DNA of 64,000 nucleotides, taken from Streptomyces sp. 549. GTDB lineage: Bacteria > Actinomycetota > Actinomycetes > Streptomycetales > Streptomycetaceae. The notes under the pieces were generated by a model. It saw nothing but the letters and a program-made list of their open reading frames with translations, had not been told where the DNA came from and ran no database searches. The number at the start of each line of letters is the position of its first letter. Position 1 is the stretch's first letter. The translations under genes and the position numbers were made by a program. The DNA lies in assembly GCF_030124175.1 (NCBI RefSeq), contig NZ_JASKMT010000022.1, positions 1 through 64,000 of the forward strand. The letters are read 5' to 3'. Shown in pieces: positions 42,884 to 52,131 of this stretch.

Positions 42884-43424
42884 CGTGTTCTCCCCCTCTG
42901 GGTGTCGTTTGGTGTCTCAGCGCGTAACGCGCGAGGGGCCGGACTTGTGCCCGACCTGAGGCGGAGATTTTGCCTCACATCAAGGCCTGTTACTCAATCG
43001 ACACCCAACCGGACCCCTGCGGTAGTGGTCCGACGGACTGTCGATGGGCCTGTTATGACCCGAAGGTCGCAGTTCGCAGACGCCATCACGGGTACTTCCC
43101 GCAATATCGACCTGCGAAAACCTGGATTTTAGGGTGTTTTTCCCCGGGTTCCCGACCACACGGCGACATGGATCAAAAAATCGGGTGTGTGATCGATCAC
43201 AGCAGGGCCCGGCGGGGAACGTACCGGGTGGATTACCCCCATTACCAACCTCCCGTCTCGCGGATGCACCGTACATGTATCAGACCGGCGGCGGATGCCC
43301 GACCCCGGTTGCCGGGCACCGGTCGGCTGGGGCGTTTCACGTCGGGTGCCCGCCCGCACCGGATCGAAGCGCGGCGGACGGGCGGGTCGGCCCACCCGGG
43401 CTCACGCCGGCCTCTCTCGGGGCC
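42884..43424. other. 541-bp gap between DUF4193 and cutS
   Basis: No gene is convincing here. The region is less GC-rich than its neighbours and should hold the DUF4193 promoter. It contains the 14-bp palindrome at 43,188. Confidence 0.5.
43188..43201. promoter_or_regulatory. Perfect palindrome TGTGATCGATCACA
   Basis: This 14-bp palindrome resembles a Crp-family half-site pair but with 4 instead of 6 central bases. It lies about 305 bp upstream of DUF4193. Function is unproven. Confidence 0.35.
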
Positions 43425-44675
43425 TCACACCGGCAGCGTGACCGTCACGACCAGCCCTCCGTCCTCCCGCGGCACCGCGGAGATCGCCCCGCCGTGAGCC
43501 CGGGTGGCGGACCGGACGATGGACAGTCCCAGCCCCACGCCCTTGTCGCTGCCGGTGCGCTCGGTGCGCAGCCGGCGGAACGGCTCGAACAGGTTGTCCA
43601 CCTCGTAGGCGGGCACCTGCGGGCCGGTGTTCTCCACCGTCAGCCGCGCCTGCCCCGGTGTGGCCTCGGTGGTGACCGTCACCCAGCCGCCTTCGGCGAC
43701 GTTGTAGCGGATGGCGTTCTGCACCAGGTTCAGCGCGATGCGCTCCAGCAGGACCCCGTTGCCCTGGACGTACACCGGCTGCCGCACGCCGCGCACCTCG
43801 ACGCCCTTGCGCTCGGCCTCGGGGCGGGCCTGCTCGACCGCCTGGTCCGCCACCTCGGCCAGGTCCACCGGCTTGCGGTGGATGATCTCGTTCTCGCTGC
43901 GGGCCAGCAGCAGCAGACCCTCCACCAGTTGCTCGCTGCGCTCGTTGGTTGCCAGCAGTGTCCGGCCCAGCTGCTGCACCTCCACGGACGCGTCCGGATC
44001 GGAGAGCTGGACCTCCAGGAGGGTTCTGTTGATCGCCAGCGGCGTGCGCAGCTCGTGCGAGGCGTTCGCGACGAACCGCTGCTGGGCGGTGAAGGCGCGG
44101 TCCAGCCGGTCCAGCATGTCGTCGAAGGTGTCGGACAGCTCCTTCAGCTCGTCGTCGGGGCCGTCCAGCTCGATCCGGCGGTGCAGGTCCGACCCGGCCA
44201 CCTGGCGGGCGGTACGGGTGATCCGGCCGAGCGGGGACAGCACCCGCCCGGCCATCACGTAGCCGAGGGCGAACGCGGCCACCGCCAGGCCCATCAGGGC
44301 CAGCAGCGAGCGCTGGAGCAGGGAGTCCAGGGCGATGCGGCGCTGGAGCTGCAGGCAGGCGTCCAGGGCCTGCCCCAGGTCGGCGCCGCTGCCGCTGGGC
44401 GGCAGCTCGCAGGTGTCGCTCGCCACCTGCACGGGACCGCTGATGCGCAGCGACAGCCGGCTGCCGTCCTGCAGGGCCTGCGCGGCGAGCAGGTAGATGA
44501 TCGTCAGCAGCACCATGCCGGCGATGAGGAACATGCCGCCGTAGAGCAGGGTGAGCCGTATGCGGATGGTCGGGCGCAGCCACGGGTAGGAGCGCGGCGG
44601 CGCGGTGGGGTCCCAGGTCGGCTTGGGCGGGGCGGGCGGCGGTCCTGCGGACCGGTGGGGTGCGGGGGCGGACAC
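43425..44675 (-). CDS. cutS: CutS-type sensor histidine kinase
   Basis: This 416-residue kinase has two membrane helices (about 35-55 and 130-155) bracketing an extracytoplasmic loop with two cysteines. HAMP, HisKA (ANASHELRTPLA, about 205) and HATPase_c (RTGSDKGVGLGLSIV) domains follow. It lies 7 bp after the response regulator gene. By family and order it corresponds to the streptomycete CutRS system, linked to redox and antibiotic regulation. Confidence 0.85.
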   Translation of the reverse strand: MSAPAPHRSAGPPPAPPKPTWDPTAPPRSYPWLRPTIRIRLTLLYGGMFLIAGMVLLTIIYLLAAQALQDGSRLSLRISGPVQVASDTCELPPSGSGADLGQALDACLQLQRRIALDSLLQRSLLALMGLAVAAFALGYVMAGRVLSPLGRITRTARQVAGSDLHRRIELDGPDDELKELSDTFDDMLDRLDRAFTAQQRFVANASHELRTPLAINRTLLEVQLSDPDASVEVQQLGRTLLATNERSEQLVEGLLLLARSENEIIHRKPVDLAEVADQAVEQARPEAERKGVEVRGVRQPVYVQGNGVLLERIALNLVQNAIRYNVAEGGWVTVTTEATPGQARLTVENTGPQVPAYEVDNLFEPFRRLRTERTGSDKGVGLGLSIVRSATRAHGGAISAVPREDGGLVVTVTLPV

Positions 44676-44682
44676 GGCGGCC

Positions 44683-45336
44683 TCAGATGCGGTAGCCGGA
44701 ACCGGGCACGGTGACGATCACCGGCGGTTCGCCCAGCTTGCGGCGCAGGGTCATCACGGTCACCCGGACCACGTTGGTGAACGGGTCGGTGTTCTCGTCC
44801 CAGGCCTTCTCCAGCAGCTGCTCGGCGGAGACGACGGTTCCCTCGCTGCGCATCAGCACCTCCAGGACGGCGAACTCCTTCGGGGCGAGCTGGATCAGCC
44901 GCCCGTCGCGGTGCACCTCGCGGCGGTTGGGGTCGAGCCTGATGCCGGAGCGTTCCAGGACCGGCGGCAGGGCGGTGGTGGTGCGGCGGCCCAGGGCCCG
45001 CACCCGGGCGATCAGCTCGGTGAACGCGAACGGCTTCGGCAGGTAGTCGTCGGCGCCGATCTCCAGCCCCTCCACCCGGTCGCTGACGTCACCGGAGGCG
45101 GTGAGCATCAGCACCCGGGTGGGCAGGCCCAGCTCGACGACCCTGCGGCACACGTCGTCGCCGTGGACCAGCGGCAGGTCGCGGTCGAGCACCACGACGT
45201 CGTAGTCGTTGAGGTCGACGCGCTCCAGGGCGGCGGCCCCGTCGTAGACGACATCCACGGCCATGGCCTGCCGGCGCAGGCCGGTGGCGACGGCGTCAGC
45301 GAGCAGCTGCTCGTCCTCGACGACGAGTACGCGCAC
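44683..45336 (-). CDS. cutR: CutR-type response regulator
   Basis: This 217-residue OmpR-family regulator has the receiver Asp in VVVLDRDLPL (about Asp51), LPKPF, and a winged helix ending VTVPGSGYRI. The GTG at 45,336 starts MRVLVVEDEQ. It is the first gene of the cutRS operon. Confidence 0.87.
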   Translation of the reverse strand: MRVLVVEDEQLLADAVATGLRRQAMAVDVVYDGAAALERVDLNDYDVVVLDRDLPLVHGDDVCRRVVELGLPTRVLMLTASGDVSDRVEGLEIGADDYLPKPFAFTELIARVRALGRRTTTALPPVLERSGIRLDPNRREVHRDGRLIQLAPKEFAVLEVLMRSEGTVVSAEQLLEKAWDENTDPFTNVVRVTVMTLRRKLGEPPVIVTVPGSGYRI

Positions 45337-45655
45337 GGCGCTTCCTTCCCTCAGGTACCAAAGGTGACGGCGGCGGCAGGGCCGACACACGTCCGATGTG
45401 ACCTCCATCGTGCCCCGAAGTCCCATAAACCGGCTGTAAGAGAGCGCGGGAGGCGCGGATGCCGGACGCGGCAAGGATTTTTCCGGGACTTGAGGTTTCT
45501 CTGAGGCCGGGGGTGGGGAAATCCCCTCCACACCCGATCACGCCCTGTAGGCGGCATGCCACCCGCGCGCTGTCGACCACCGTCAGGGAACACGCCGTGA
45601 TCGTCCCACCCCCGGCACACCCCCGTGCCGCCGACCCACGACGAGGGGGCGCACC
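45337..45655. other. Divergent promoter region of cutR and the DUF6104 gene
   Basis: No gene is seen in these 319 bp. They must carry the promoters of both flanking genes, which are transcribed away from each other. Confidence 0.5.
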
Positions 45656-45826
45656 ATGGACGCGTTCACCGCAGGCCTTCTGCAGCGCATAAGGAGTACG
45701 GAACACGACCTGAACCGCGCTCGCGAGTCCGGCGACGACTTCCTCGCAGAGGTCGAGCAGGCAGAGCTCGAGGACCTGCACCGGCTGGCATCCGAGCACG
45801 GCGTGGAGGTCGGCGCTCTGCGCTGA
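45656..45826 (+). CDS. Small conserved protein (DUF6104-like)
   Basis: This 56-residue acidic helical protein starts MDAFTAGLLQRIRSTEHDL behind GAGGGGG. It ends at TGA 45,826, 18 bp before a strong terminator. It looks like a conserved streptomycete small protein of unknown function. Confidence 0.75.
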   Translation: MDAFTAGLLQRIRSTEHDLNRARESGDDFLAEVEQAELEDLHRLASEHGVEVGALR

Positions 45827-45844
45827 CGTCCGCAACCGGTCCAT

Positions 45845-45884
45845 GACGAAGGTGCCCCCGCGCTGTCGCGGGGGCACCTTCGTC
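45845..45884 (+). terminator. Strong terminator
   Basis: A perfect 18-bp stem (arm GACGAAGGTGCCCCCGCG) with a CTGT loop lies between the convergent DUF6104-like and inositol monophosphatase genes. Confidence 0.9.
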
Positions 45885-45947
45885 GTGTGCGGGCCGCCTG
45901 CCGGGCGGCTGGCGGGCAGCTGGCGGGCAGCGGCCACGTGGGCGGGG

Positions 45948-46748
45948 TCAGTCCCGCCAGGCGCCCAGCTCGTCCAGCAGCGGCTGCAGCTCGGCGAACA
46001 CCCCGGGTGAGGCGGCGACCGCCAGGTCGGGCCCGAGCGGGCTGCCGGGCCGGCCACCGGTGAGCGCTCCGGCCTCCCGGGCGACGAGGTCGCCGGCCGC
46101 GTGGTCCCAGGGCTGGGTGCCGCGCTCGTAGTAGCCGTCGAGGCGCCCGCCGGCTACGTCGCACAGGTCCAGCGCGGCCGAGCCGGAGCGGCGGATGTCG
46201 CGGACCCGCGGCAGCAGTTCCGCGACGATGCGGCCCTGGACGACCCGCCGGTCCCGCGTGTAGGAGAAGCCGGTACCGACGAGCGCCTGGTGCAGCGGCG
46301 GCGACGGACGGCAGCTCACGGGCCGGCCGTTGCGCAGCGCGCCCCCGCCCAGTACGGCCTGGTGGACCTCGCCGCGCGGCGGAGAGGCCACCACGCCCAC
46401 CACCGTCTCGCCGTCCACCTGGGCGGCGATGGAGACCGCCCAGCTGGGCAGGTTGTAGAGGTAGTTGACGGTGCCGTCGAGCGGATCGACGATCCACCGC
46501 ACACCTGTGGTGCCCTCGGTGCTGGCGCCCTCCTCACCGAGCACGCCGTCGTGCGGGCGGCGCTCGGCGAGCAGGCCGGTGATCAGCTTCTCCGCCGCGA
46601 TGTCCATCTCGGTGACCACGTCGATGGAGCTGCTCTTGGTCGCCGCGACGCCGAGGTCGGCCGGGCGGCTGCCGTGCAGCAGCTCACCGGCCTTTCGGGC
46701 GGCTTCCAGTGCCACGTCCAGCAGTTCGCTCCGCAGCGGATCGCTCAC
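45948..46748 (-). CDS. Inositol monophosphatase-family phosphatase
   Basis: This 266-residue Mg2+-dependent phosphatase has the family motifs GEEGAS, WIVDPLDGTVNYLYNLP and WDHAAGDLVAREAG. It may act on inositol-1-phosphate, histidinol phosphate or a related sugar phosphate. GTG 46,748 follows GGAGG; in-frame codons upstream lack one. The ferrochelatase gene lies 103 bp upstream on the same strand. Confidence 0.9.
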   Translation of the reverse strand: MSDPLRSELLDVALEAARKAGELLHGSRPADLGVAATKSSSIDVVTEMDIAAEKLITGLLAERRPHDGVLGEEGASTEGTTGVRWIVDPLDGTVNYLYNLPSWAVSIAAQVDGETVVGVVASPPRGEVHQAVLGGGALRNGRPVSCRPSPPLHQALVGTGFSYTRDRRVVQGRIVAELLPRVRDIRRSGSAALDLCDVAGGRLDGYYERGTQPWDHAAGDLVAREAGALTGGRPGSPLGPDLAVAASPGVFAELQPLLDELGAWRD

Positions 46749-46850
46749 GTCTACCTCCAGGGGTGTTCCGGTCGGGGACGGGGACGGTCCCCGCACATCT
46801 GGACCGCGGCCGGCTCCCGGGGGTCGTTCCCGCAGGTGCCGGCCGCGGCC

Positions 46851-47981
46851 TCACAGGTACGGGCTGTCCGCGCCGGCCGCGGCGGGCCGAGGCGCGCGGG
46901 CCGGGCAGCACCCGATCGGGCACACGTCGTGCGAGGGGCCCAGCGCGCCCAGCGCGCAGCGCGCCGGCTGCTCGCCGCGCTCGGCCGCGGCCCGCTCCAG
47001 CACGAGTTCGCGCACGGCCGCGGCGAAGCGGGGGTCGGCGCCGACGGTCGCGGACCGTGCGACGGGCAGGCCCAGCTCGGCCGCCTTGGCCACGGCCTCG
47101 GTGTCGAGGTCGTAGAGGACCTCCATGTGGTCGGAGACGAACCCGATGGGCACCATGACGACCGCCGGGGTGCCGCCGGCGTGCAGGGTCTCCAGGTGGT
47201 CGCAGATGTCGGGTTCCAGCCACGGGATGTGGGGCGCGCCGCTGCGGGACTGGTAGACGAGGTCCCAGGAGTGGTCGGTGCCGGTCTGCTCGCGCACCGC
47301 GTCGGCCACCAGTCGGGCCGCGTCCAGGTGCTGGGCGACGTACGCGCCGCCGTCGCCGTGGCCCTCCACGGGCCCGGAGGTGTCGGCCGCGCTGGTCGGG
47401 ATGGAGTGGGTGGTGAACACCAGCCGGGCGCCGCCGCGCACCTCCTCGGGCAGTTCGGAGAGCGAGCGCAGCACACCCTCGGTCACCGGCTCCAGGAACC
47501 CGGGGTGGTTGAAGTAGTGGCGGAGCTTGTCGACCCGCGGCAGTTCACCGGCCGGCAGCTCCTGCTCCAGCACCGCCAGGGACTCCGCCAGGTTCTCGCG
47601 GTACTGGCGGCAGCCCGAGTACGAGCCGTAGGCGCTGGTGGCCAGCACGAGGACGCGGCGCCGCCCGTCGCGTGCCATCTCGCGCAGCGTGTCGGTCAGG
47701 TAGGGGCCCCAGTTGCGGTTGCCCCAGTACACCGGGAGGTCCAGGCCGTGGTCCGCGAAGTCCTTGCGGAGGGCCTCCAGCAGGGCGCGGTTCTGGGCGT
47801 TGATCGGCGAGACACCGCCGAACAGGAAGTAGTGCTGCCCGACCTCCTCCAGGCGTTCCCTGGGGATGCCGCGCCCTCGCGTGACGTTCTCCAGGAAGGG
47901 CACCACGTCGTCGGGCCCCTCGGGGCCGCCGAAGGAGAGCAGGAGCAGGGAGTCATAGGGCTCGGGGTACGCATCGGGCAT
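46851..47981 (-). CDS. hemH: Coproporphyrin III ferrochelatase
   Basis: This 376-residue protein has the ferrochelatase fold: LLLLSFGGPEGPDDV at the start, the metal-site region FTTHSIPTSA, and VVMVPIGFVSDHMEVLYDLD. A C-terminal cysteine group (CALG through CPIGCCP) and an internal Cys in SGCRQYRENL fit the [2Fe-2S] cluster of actinobacterial enzymes. Gram-positive enzymes insert iron into coproporphyrin III. ATG 47,981 begins the conserved region; the frame stays open upstream but is antisense to other genes there. Confidence 0.93.
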   Translation of the reverse strand: MPDAYPEPYDSLLLLSFGGPEGPDDVVPFLENVTRGRGIPRERLEEVGQHYFLFGGVSPINAQNRALLEALRKDFADHGLDLPVYWGNRNWGPYLTDTLREMARDGRRRVLVLATSAYGSYSGCRQYRENLAESLAVLEQELPAGELPRVDKLRHYFNHPGFLEPVTEGVLRSLSELPEEVRGGARLVFTTHSIPTSAADTSGPVEGHGDGGAYVAQHLDAARLVADAVREQTGTDHSWDLVYQSRSGAPHIPWLEPDICDHLETLHAGGTPAVVMVPIGFVSDHMEVLYDLDTEAVAKAAELGLPVARSATVGADPRFAAAVRELVLERAAAERGEQPARCALGALGPSHDVCPIGCCPARAPRPAAAGADSPYL

Positions 47982-48095
47982 ACCCCCGATCCTGCCATCA
48001 CGAATTCCGCGCGGCGGTGACGCCCCGCCCCGTAAGCTGACCGGACGCACGTGATTCCTTACCGGGCGACCGGCATGACCTTCTGAGAGCTTCCC

Positions 48096-49355
48096 TTGCC
48101 CAGTCCCTACCGCGGGCTCTTCGCCGCGCCCGGCACCCGGTCCTTCACCGCCGCGGGGCTGGTCGGCCGCATGCCGATCGCGATGATGGGCCTGGGCGTC
48201 GTCACCATGGTGTCCGAACTGACCGGTGCCTACGGGGTCGCGGGCGCGCTGGCGGCGACCGTGGCGCTGTCGACGGCCGCCCTCGGGCCGCAGGTCTCCC
48301 GGTTGGTGGACCGCTACGGGCAGCGCCGAGTCCTGCGACCGGCCGCGCTCGTCGCCCTGACCGCGGTGGCCGCGCTGGTGCTGAGCACGGGGCTGGGGTG
48401 GCCGCAGTGGACGCTCTTCGTCTTCGCCGCGTTCGCCGGGTGCGTGCCCAGCCTGGGCTCCATGATCAGGGCCCGGTGGATCACCGTGTTCCGGGACCGG
48501 CCGGACCGGTTGCACGCGGCGTTCTCCTGGGAGTCCATCGTCGACGAACTCTGCTTCGTCTTCGGGCCGGTGCTCGCCATCGGCCTGTCCACCGGCTGGT
48601 TCCCGCAGGCCGGTCCGCTGGCCGCCGCGGTGTTCCTGGTGACCGGTGTGTTCTGGCTGACCTCGCAGCGCGCGACCGAGCCCGCCCCGCACCCCAGGGA
48701 CCACAACTCCCCCGGTTCGGCACTGCGTACGCCGGGCCTGTGGATCCTGGTGGTGACACTCGTCGCGGTCGGGGCGATCTTCGGCGCGGTGGACGTCGCC
48801 ACGGTGGCGTTCGCCGAGGAGCAGGACCGCAAGGCGGCGGCCAGCCTGCTGCTGGCGGTCTACGCCCTCGGTTCCTGCGTGGCGGGGGCGGCTTTCGGCA
48901 TGTTCCGCCCGAGAGGTCCGGCGGTCCGCCGCTGGCTCGCCGGTGTGTGCGCGGTGGGCCTGAGTATGATCCCCCTCCAACTGGTCGGGAACCTGCCGTT
49001 CCTGGCCGTCGCGCTCTTCCTCGCGGGGCTGACGATCGCCCCGACGATGGTCACCACGATGGCCCTCGTCGGGGAGTTGGTCCCGCGCACCAAGCTCACC
49101 GAAGGCATGACGTGGGCGAGTACCGGCGTCGCGGTGGGAGTGGCGCTCGGCGCCTCGGCCACCGGCCGGGTGGTGGACGTGGCGGGGGCAGCGGCGGCCT
49201 ACGGCGTGCCCGCGGTCGCCGGGGCGCTGGCGGTCGCGGCGGCGGTCCTCGGCCACCGCCGGCTGAGACCTCGGTCGGCGGCGGGGCGGCAGGAGGGGAC
49301 GGCGAATGACCGGTTGGAGCAGGCGCAGCGACCGCAGGAGCGACACCTGGCGTAA
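48096..49355 (+). CDS. MFS transporter
   Basis: This 419-residue protein has about 12 membrane helices in two halves and the MFS loop motif VDRYGQRRV (about 71-79). The substrate is unknown. The start is a TTG at 48,096 with GAGAG before it. The 3' end overlaps the oxidase gene by 50 bp, so the two may be co-expressed. Confidence 0.85.
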   Translation: MPSPYRGLFAAPGTRSFTAAGLVGRMPIAMMGLGVVTMVSELTGAYGVAGALAATVALSTAALGPQVSRLVDRYGQRRVLRPAALVALTAVAALVLSTGLGWPQWTLFVFAAFAGCVPSLGSMIRARWITVFRDRPDRLHAAFSWESIVDELCFVFGPVLAIGLSTGWFPQAGPLAAAVFLVTGVFWLTSQRATEPAPHPRDHNSPGSALRTPGLWILVVTLVAVGAIFGAVDVATVAFAEEQDRKAAASLLLAVYALGSCVAGAAFGMFRPRGPAVRRWLAGVCAVGLSMIPLQLVGNLPFLAVALFLAGLTIAPTMVTTMALVGELVPRTKLTEGMTWASTGVAVGVALGASATGRVVDVAGAAAAYGVPAVAGALAVAAAVLGHRRLRPRSAAGRQEGTANDRLEQAQRPQERHLA

Positions 49356-50634
49356 CTGGGCGGGGAACACCGGTTCCCGACCGCTGCGCACGGTGGCGCC
49401 CTCCACGACCTCGGCGCTGGCGGAGGTGGTGCGCCGGGCCGCCGAGGACGGACTGCCGGTCAAGGCGGTGGGCACCGGGCACTCCTTCACCTCCGTCGCG
49501 GGCACCTCGGGCGTGCTGATCCGCCCGGAGCGGCTCTGCGGTGTCAGGGCCATCGACCGGGCCGCGGGCACGGTGACGGCGGCGGCCGGCACTCCGCTGA
49601 AGCAGCTGAACCAGGTGCTGGCCGGTGAGGGCCTGTCGCTCACCAACATGGGCGACATCATGGAGCAGACCGTCTCGGGCGCGACCAGCACCGGCACCCA
49701 CGGCACCGGGCGGGACTCGGCCTCACTGGCGGCCCAGATCGCCGGCCTGGAGATGGTGTGCGCCGACGGCTCGGTGCTGCGCTGCACGCCGGAGGAGAAC
49801 GCGGACGTGTTCGCGGCGGCCCGGGTCGGGCTCGGCGCGCTGGGCGTGCTCAGCGAGATCACCTTCGCGGTCGAGCCGCTGTTCTGGCTGCACGCCCGGG
49901 AGCAGCCGATGGCGTTCGACGAGGTGACCTCGCGCTTCGAGGAGTTCGCGGCGGAGAACGAGCACTTCGAGTTCTACTGGTTCCCGCACACCGACGTGTG
50001 CCACACCAAGCGCAACAACCGGGCCCCGGGCCCCGCCCGGCCGCTGCCCGCGGTCCGGGGCTGGGTGGACGACGAGCTGGTGGCGAACGGCGTCTTCCAG
50101 GCCGCCTGCTCGCTCGGCCGCGCGGTGCCCGCCACCGTGCCGGCCATCGCCCGCATATCCGGGCGCGTGGTGAGCGACCGCGCGTACACCGACATCCCCT
50201 ACAAGGTCTTCACCAGCCCGCGGCGGGTGCGCTTCCTGGAGATGGAGTTCGCCCTGCCCCGGGAGGCAGCCGTCGCGGCGCTGACCGATCTGCGCGCCAT
50301 GATCGACCGCTCGGACCTGCGCATCGGGTTCCCGGTGGAGGTACGCACGGCGCCTGCCGACGACATCCCGCTGTCCAGCGCGAGTGGACGGGAGAGCGTG
50401 TACCTGGCCATGCACGTGTACCGCGGCACACCGCACGAGGCCTACTTCACCGCTGCCGAACGCATCATGACCGCACATGGCGGAAGGCCCCACTGGGGCA
50501 AGCTGCACAGCCGCGACGCGGAGTACCTGTCAGCGGTCTATCCGCGCTTCGCGGAGTTCACCGCACTGCGGGACCGGCTGGACCCCGACCGCCTGTTCCG
50601 CAACGACTACCTGCGGCGCGTGCTCGGCGAGTGA
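49306..50634 (+). CDS. D-arabinono-1,4-lactone oxidase-type FAD enzyme
   Basis: This 442-residue flavoprotein has an FAD-binding PCMH domain (about 25-195; VGTGHSFTSVAGTSG, TSTGTHGTGRDS) and a C-terminal ALO domain with GRPHWGKLH near residue 395. It oxidises aldonolactones or sugar alcohols with O2; the exact substrate is unknown. It overlaps the MFS gene. Confidence 0.88.
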   Translation: MTGWSRRSDRRSDTWRNWAGNTGSRPLRTVAPSTTSALAEVVRRAAEDGLPVKAVGTGHSFTSVAGTSGVLIRPERLCGVRAIDRAAGTVTAAAGTPLKQLNQVLAGEGLSLTNMGDIMEQTVSGATSTGTHGTGRDSASLAAQIAGLEMVCADGSVLRCTPEENADVFAAARVGLGALGVLSEITFAVEPLFWLHAREQPMAFDEVTSRFEEFAAENEHFEFYWFPHTDVCHTKRNNRAPGPARPLPAVRGWVDDELVANGVFQAACSLGRAVPATVPAIARISGRVVSDRAYTDIPYKVFTSPRRVRFLEMEFALPREAAVAALTDLRAMIDRSDLRIGFPVEVRTAPADDIPLSSASGRESVYLAMHVYRGTPHEAYFTAAERIMTAHGGRPHWGKLHSRDAEYLSAVYPRFAEFTALRDRLDPDRLFRNDYLRRVLGE

Positions 50635-50661
50635 CGTGCGGCCGGGAGACGCCGGGGCGGA

Positions 50662-51699
50662 TCAGCCCGCGCCGGCGTCCCCGCCCCCGTCCTGCTGCTC
50701 ACCGCCGGTACCGGCCGCCTCCCCGGCGTCACCGGAAGTCCCGGCGGAGCCGGAGCCCGAGGAGGTGCCGGAGCCGGACGAGCTGCCGCCGGTCGTTGCG
50801 CCCGGGTCGCCGGTCGTGCCGTCGGTGGCTTCCGGCGTCGGCGCGGGGTCGGGGGTGGGCGCGACCTGACCGCCGGTTCCGCCATCCGCACCCGTGCCGC
50901 CGGTGCCTCCGGTCGCCGGGGCGTCGGGCGCACCGGTGTCCGGGGCGGCGTCCGGCGAGGGGCCCTGCCACGGCTGGTCACTGCTGCCGGTGCCTCCACC
51001 GCTGCCGGATTCCGCCTCGGGCCCGGTGCCGGTGCCGGGGTCGGGCGTGACGTCGGGGGACGTGCGCTGGAACGCCTCACCGAAGGACGTGGTGCCGCCG
51101 CGGCCTCCGGAGACGTTGGTGCCGGACAGCAGCTCGTAGGTGGTCAGGCCGCCGATCGCCACGGCGAACACCAGGGCGGCGGGCAGCAAGCTGCGCTTCC
51201 AGCGCCGGCTCCGGGTGCCGTGGGTGACGGCCGCCCCGTACCCCTCACTCCGGACGTCCCTGTCTGCGGCCCCGTCTGCGGACCCGTCTGCGTTCGTGTC
51301 CCCGATCGCGTTCGCACCCGCGTTCGCACCCGCCGGGGTCGCCCCCCGGGGCAGGCGGGCCGTGCGCCGGGCGCGCGGAGCTGCCGCGACCGTCACATCC
51401 TTGACCTGCTCACCCGTACGGCGGAACAGGTGCTGGAAAACCGGTCCGCCCGTGGTCGCCACCACGCTCACCACGCCGGCGCCGATGAACGTGCCGTACA
51501 CACCGAGCCGTCCCGCGATGAGCGCGGCGATGACGGCGGCCAGGGTGCTGCCTGCCACCTGGGCCACGCTGACGTCGATCTTCTTCTTCGGCCCGCCGCC
51601 CTCCGGCCCGTCGTGGCCCTTCACCCCTTCGTTCCCAGGGCTGTCCTGCTGGTTCGGCTCATCCGCCGCTTCGGCTTCCGCCGGTGTCTTCCCGTTCAT
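50662..51699 (-). CDS. Membrane protein with long Gly/Ser/Pro/Thr tail
   Basis: This 345-residue protein has an acidic N-terminal region and a helix pair near residues 45-85 (VAQVAGSTLAAVIAALIAG, GAGVVSVVATTGG). A basic linker and another helix follow (SLLPAALVFAVAIGGLTTYELLSG). The last 130 residues are rich in Gly, Ser, Thr, Pro and Asp and are probably outside the cell. ATG 51,699 follows GGGAG. Function unknown. Confidence 0.75.
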   Translation of the reverse strand: MNGKTPAEAEAADEPNQQDSPGNEGVKGHDGPEGGGPKKKIDVSVAQVAGSTLAAVIAALIAGRLGVYGTFIGAGVVSVVATTGGPVFQHLFRRTGEQVKDVTVAAAPRARRTARLPRGATPAGANAGANAIGDTNADGSADGAADRDVRSEGYGAAVTHGTRSRRWKRSLLPAALVFAVAIGGLTTYELLSGTNVSGGRGGTTSFGEAFQRTSPDVTPDPGTGTGPEAESGSGGGTGSSDQPWQGPSPDAAPDTGAPDAPATGGTGGTGADGGTGGQVAPTPDPAPTPEATDGTTGDPGATTGGSSSGSGTSSGSGSAGTSGDAGEAAGTGGEQQDGGGDAGAG

Positions 51700-52131
51700 C
51701 TCCCGCCTCGGTTCGCACAAGAGTCCCGCTGTGCACACAAGTGGGACCGACAGAGGGAAGTCATTGGTTCCGATTCTGTGGGTTCTGTGAAGATCGCCAC
51801 CTTCCGGTGGCAACGGGAACGGCCGCCGTCCAGCAAACTCCGCACCACTGGAAGAAGTTCAGTGGCGCGCCGGTCCACCCACATGGCCCTAATGGAGTAG
51901 TGTGACGAGCCCTGGCCCTGGCCTGACCCGGCCTGCGTAGCACAGAGTGAGCGGTTCGATCACACAGAGTGGCCAACTGGTAACCGTGCCATAACGGCGG
52001 TTCGGGACGCAGTCCCGACACGCCGGGCAAGTCGGCAAGGTAGTGGCAGGCTGAACCCGGGCAGGCCACACTCGTCTAGCGGGAGAGCAGCGACGCACGT
52101 GACGTCGGCAGGCACCACCCGGGAGGTCCCC
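51700..52131. other. Divergent promoter region upstream of sepH
   Basis: No gene is seen in these 432 bp between the membrane protein and sepH. The AT-richer part at about 51,730-51,860 may hold promoters. Confidence 0.5.

Noticed and set aside
42980..43497. Open frames in the DUF4193-cutS gap
   Set aside because: Frames on both strands lack starts with ribosome sites, and their composition is not that of coding DNA.
47982..49862. Upstream extension of the ferrochelatase frame by about 627 codons
   Set aside because: The extension is antisense to the MFS and oxidase genes; ferrochelatase homology begins exactly at ATG 47,981.
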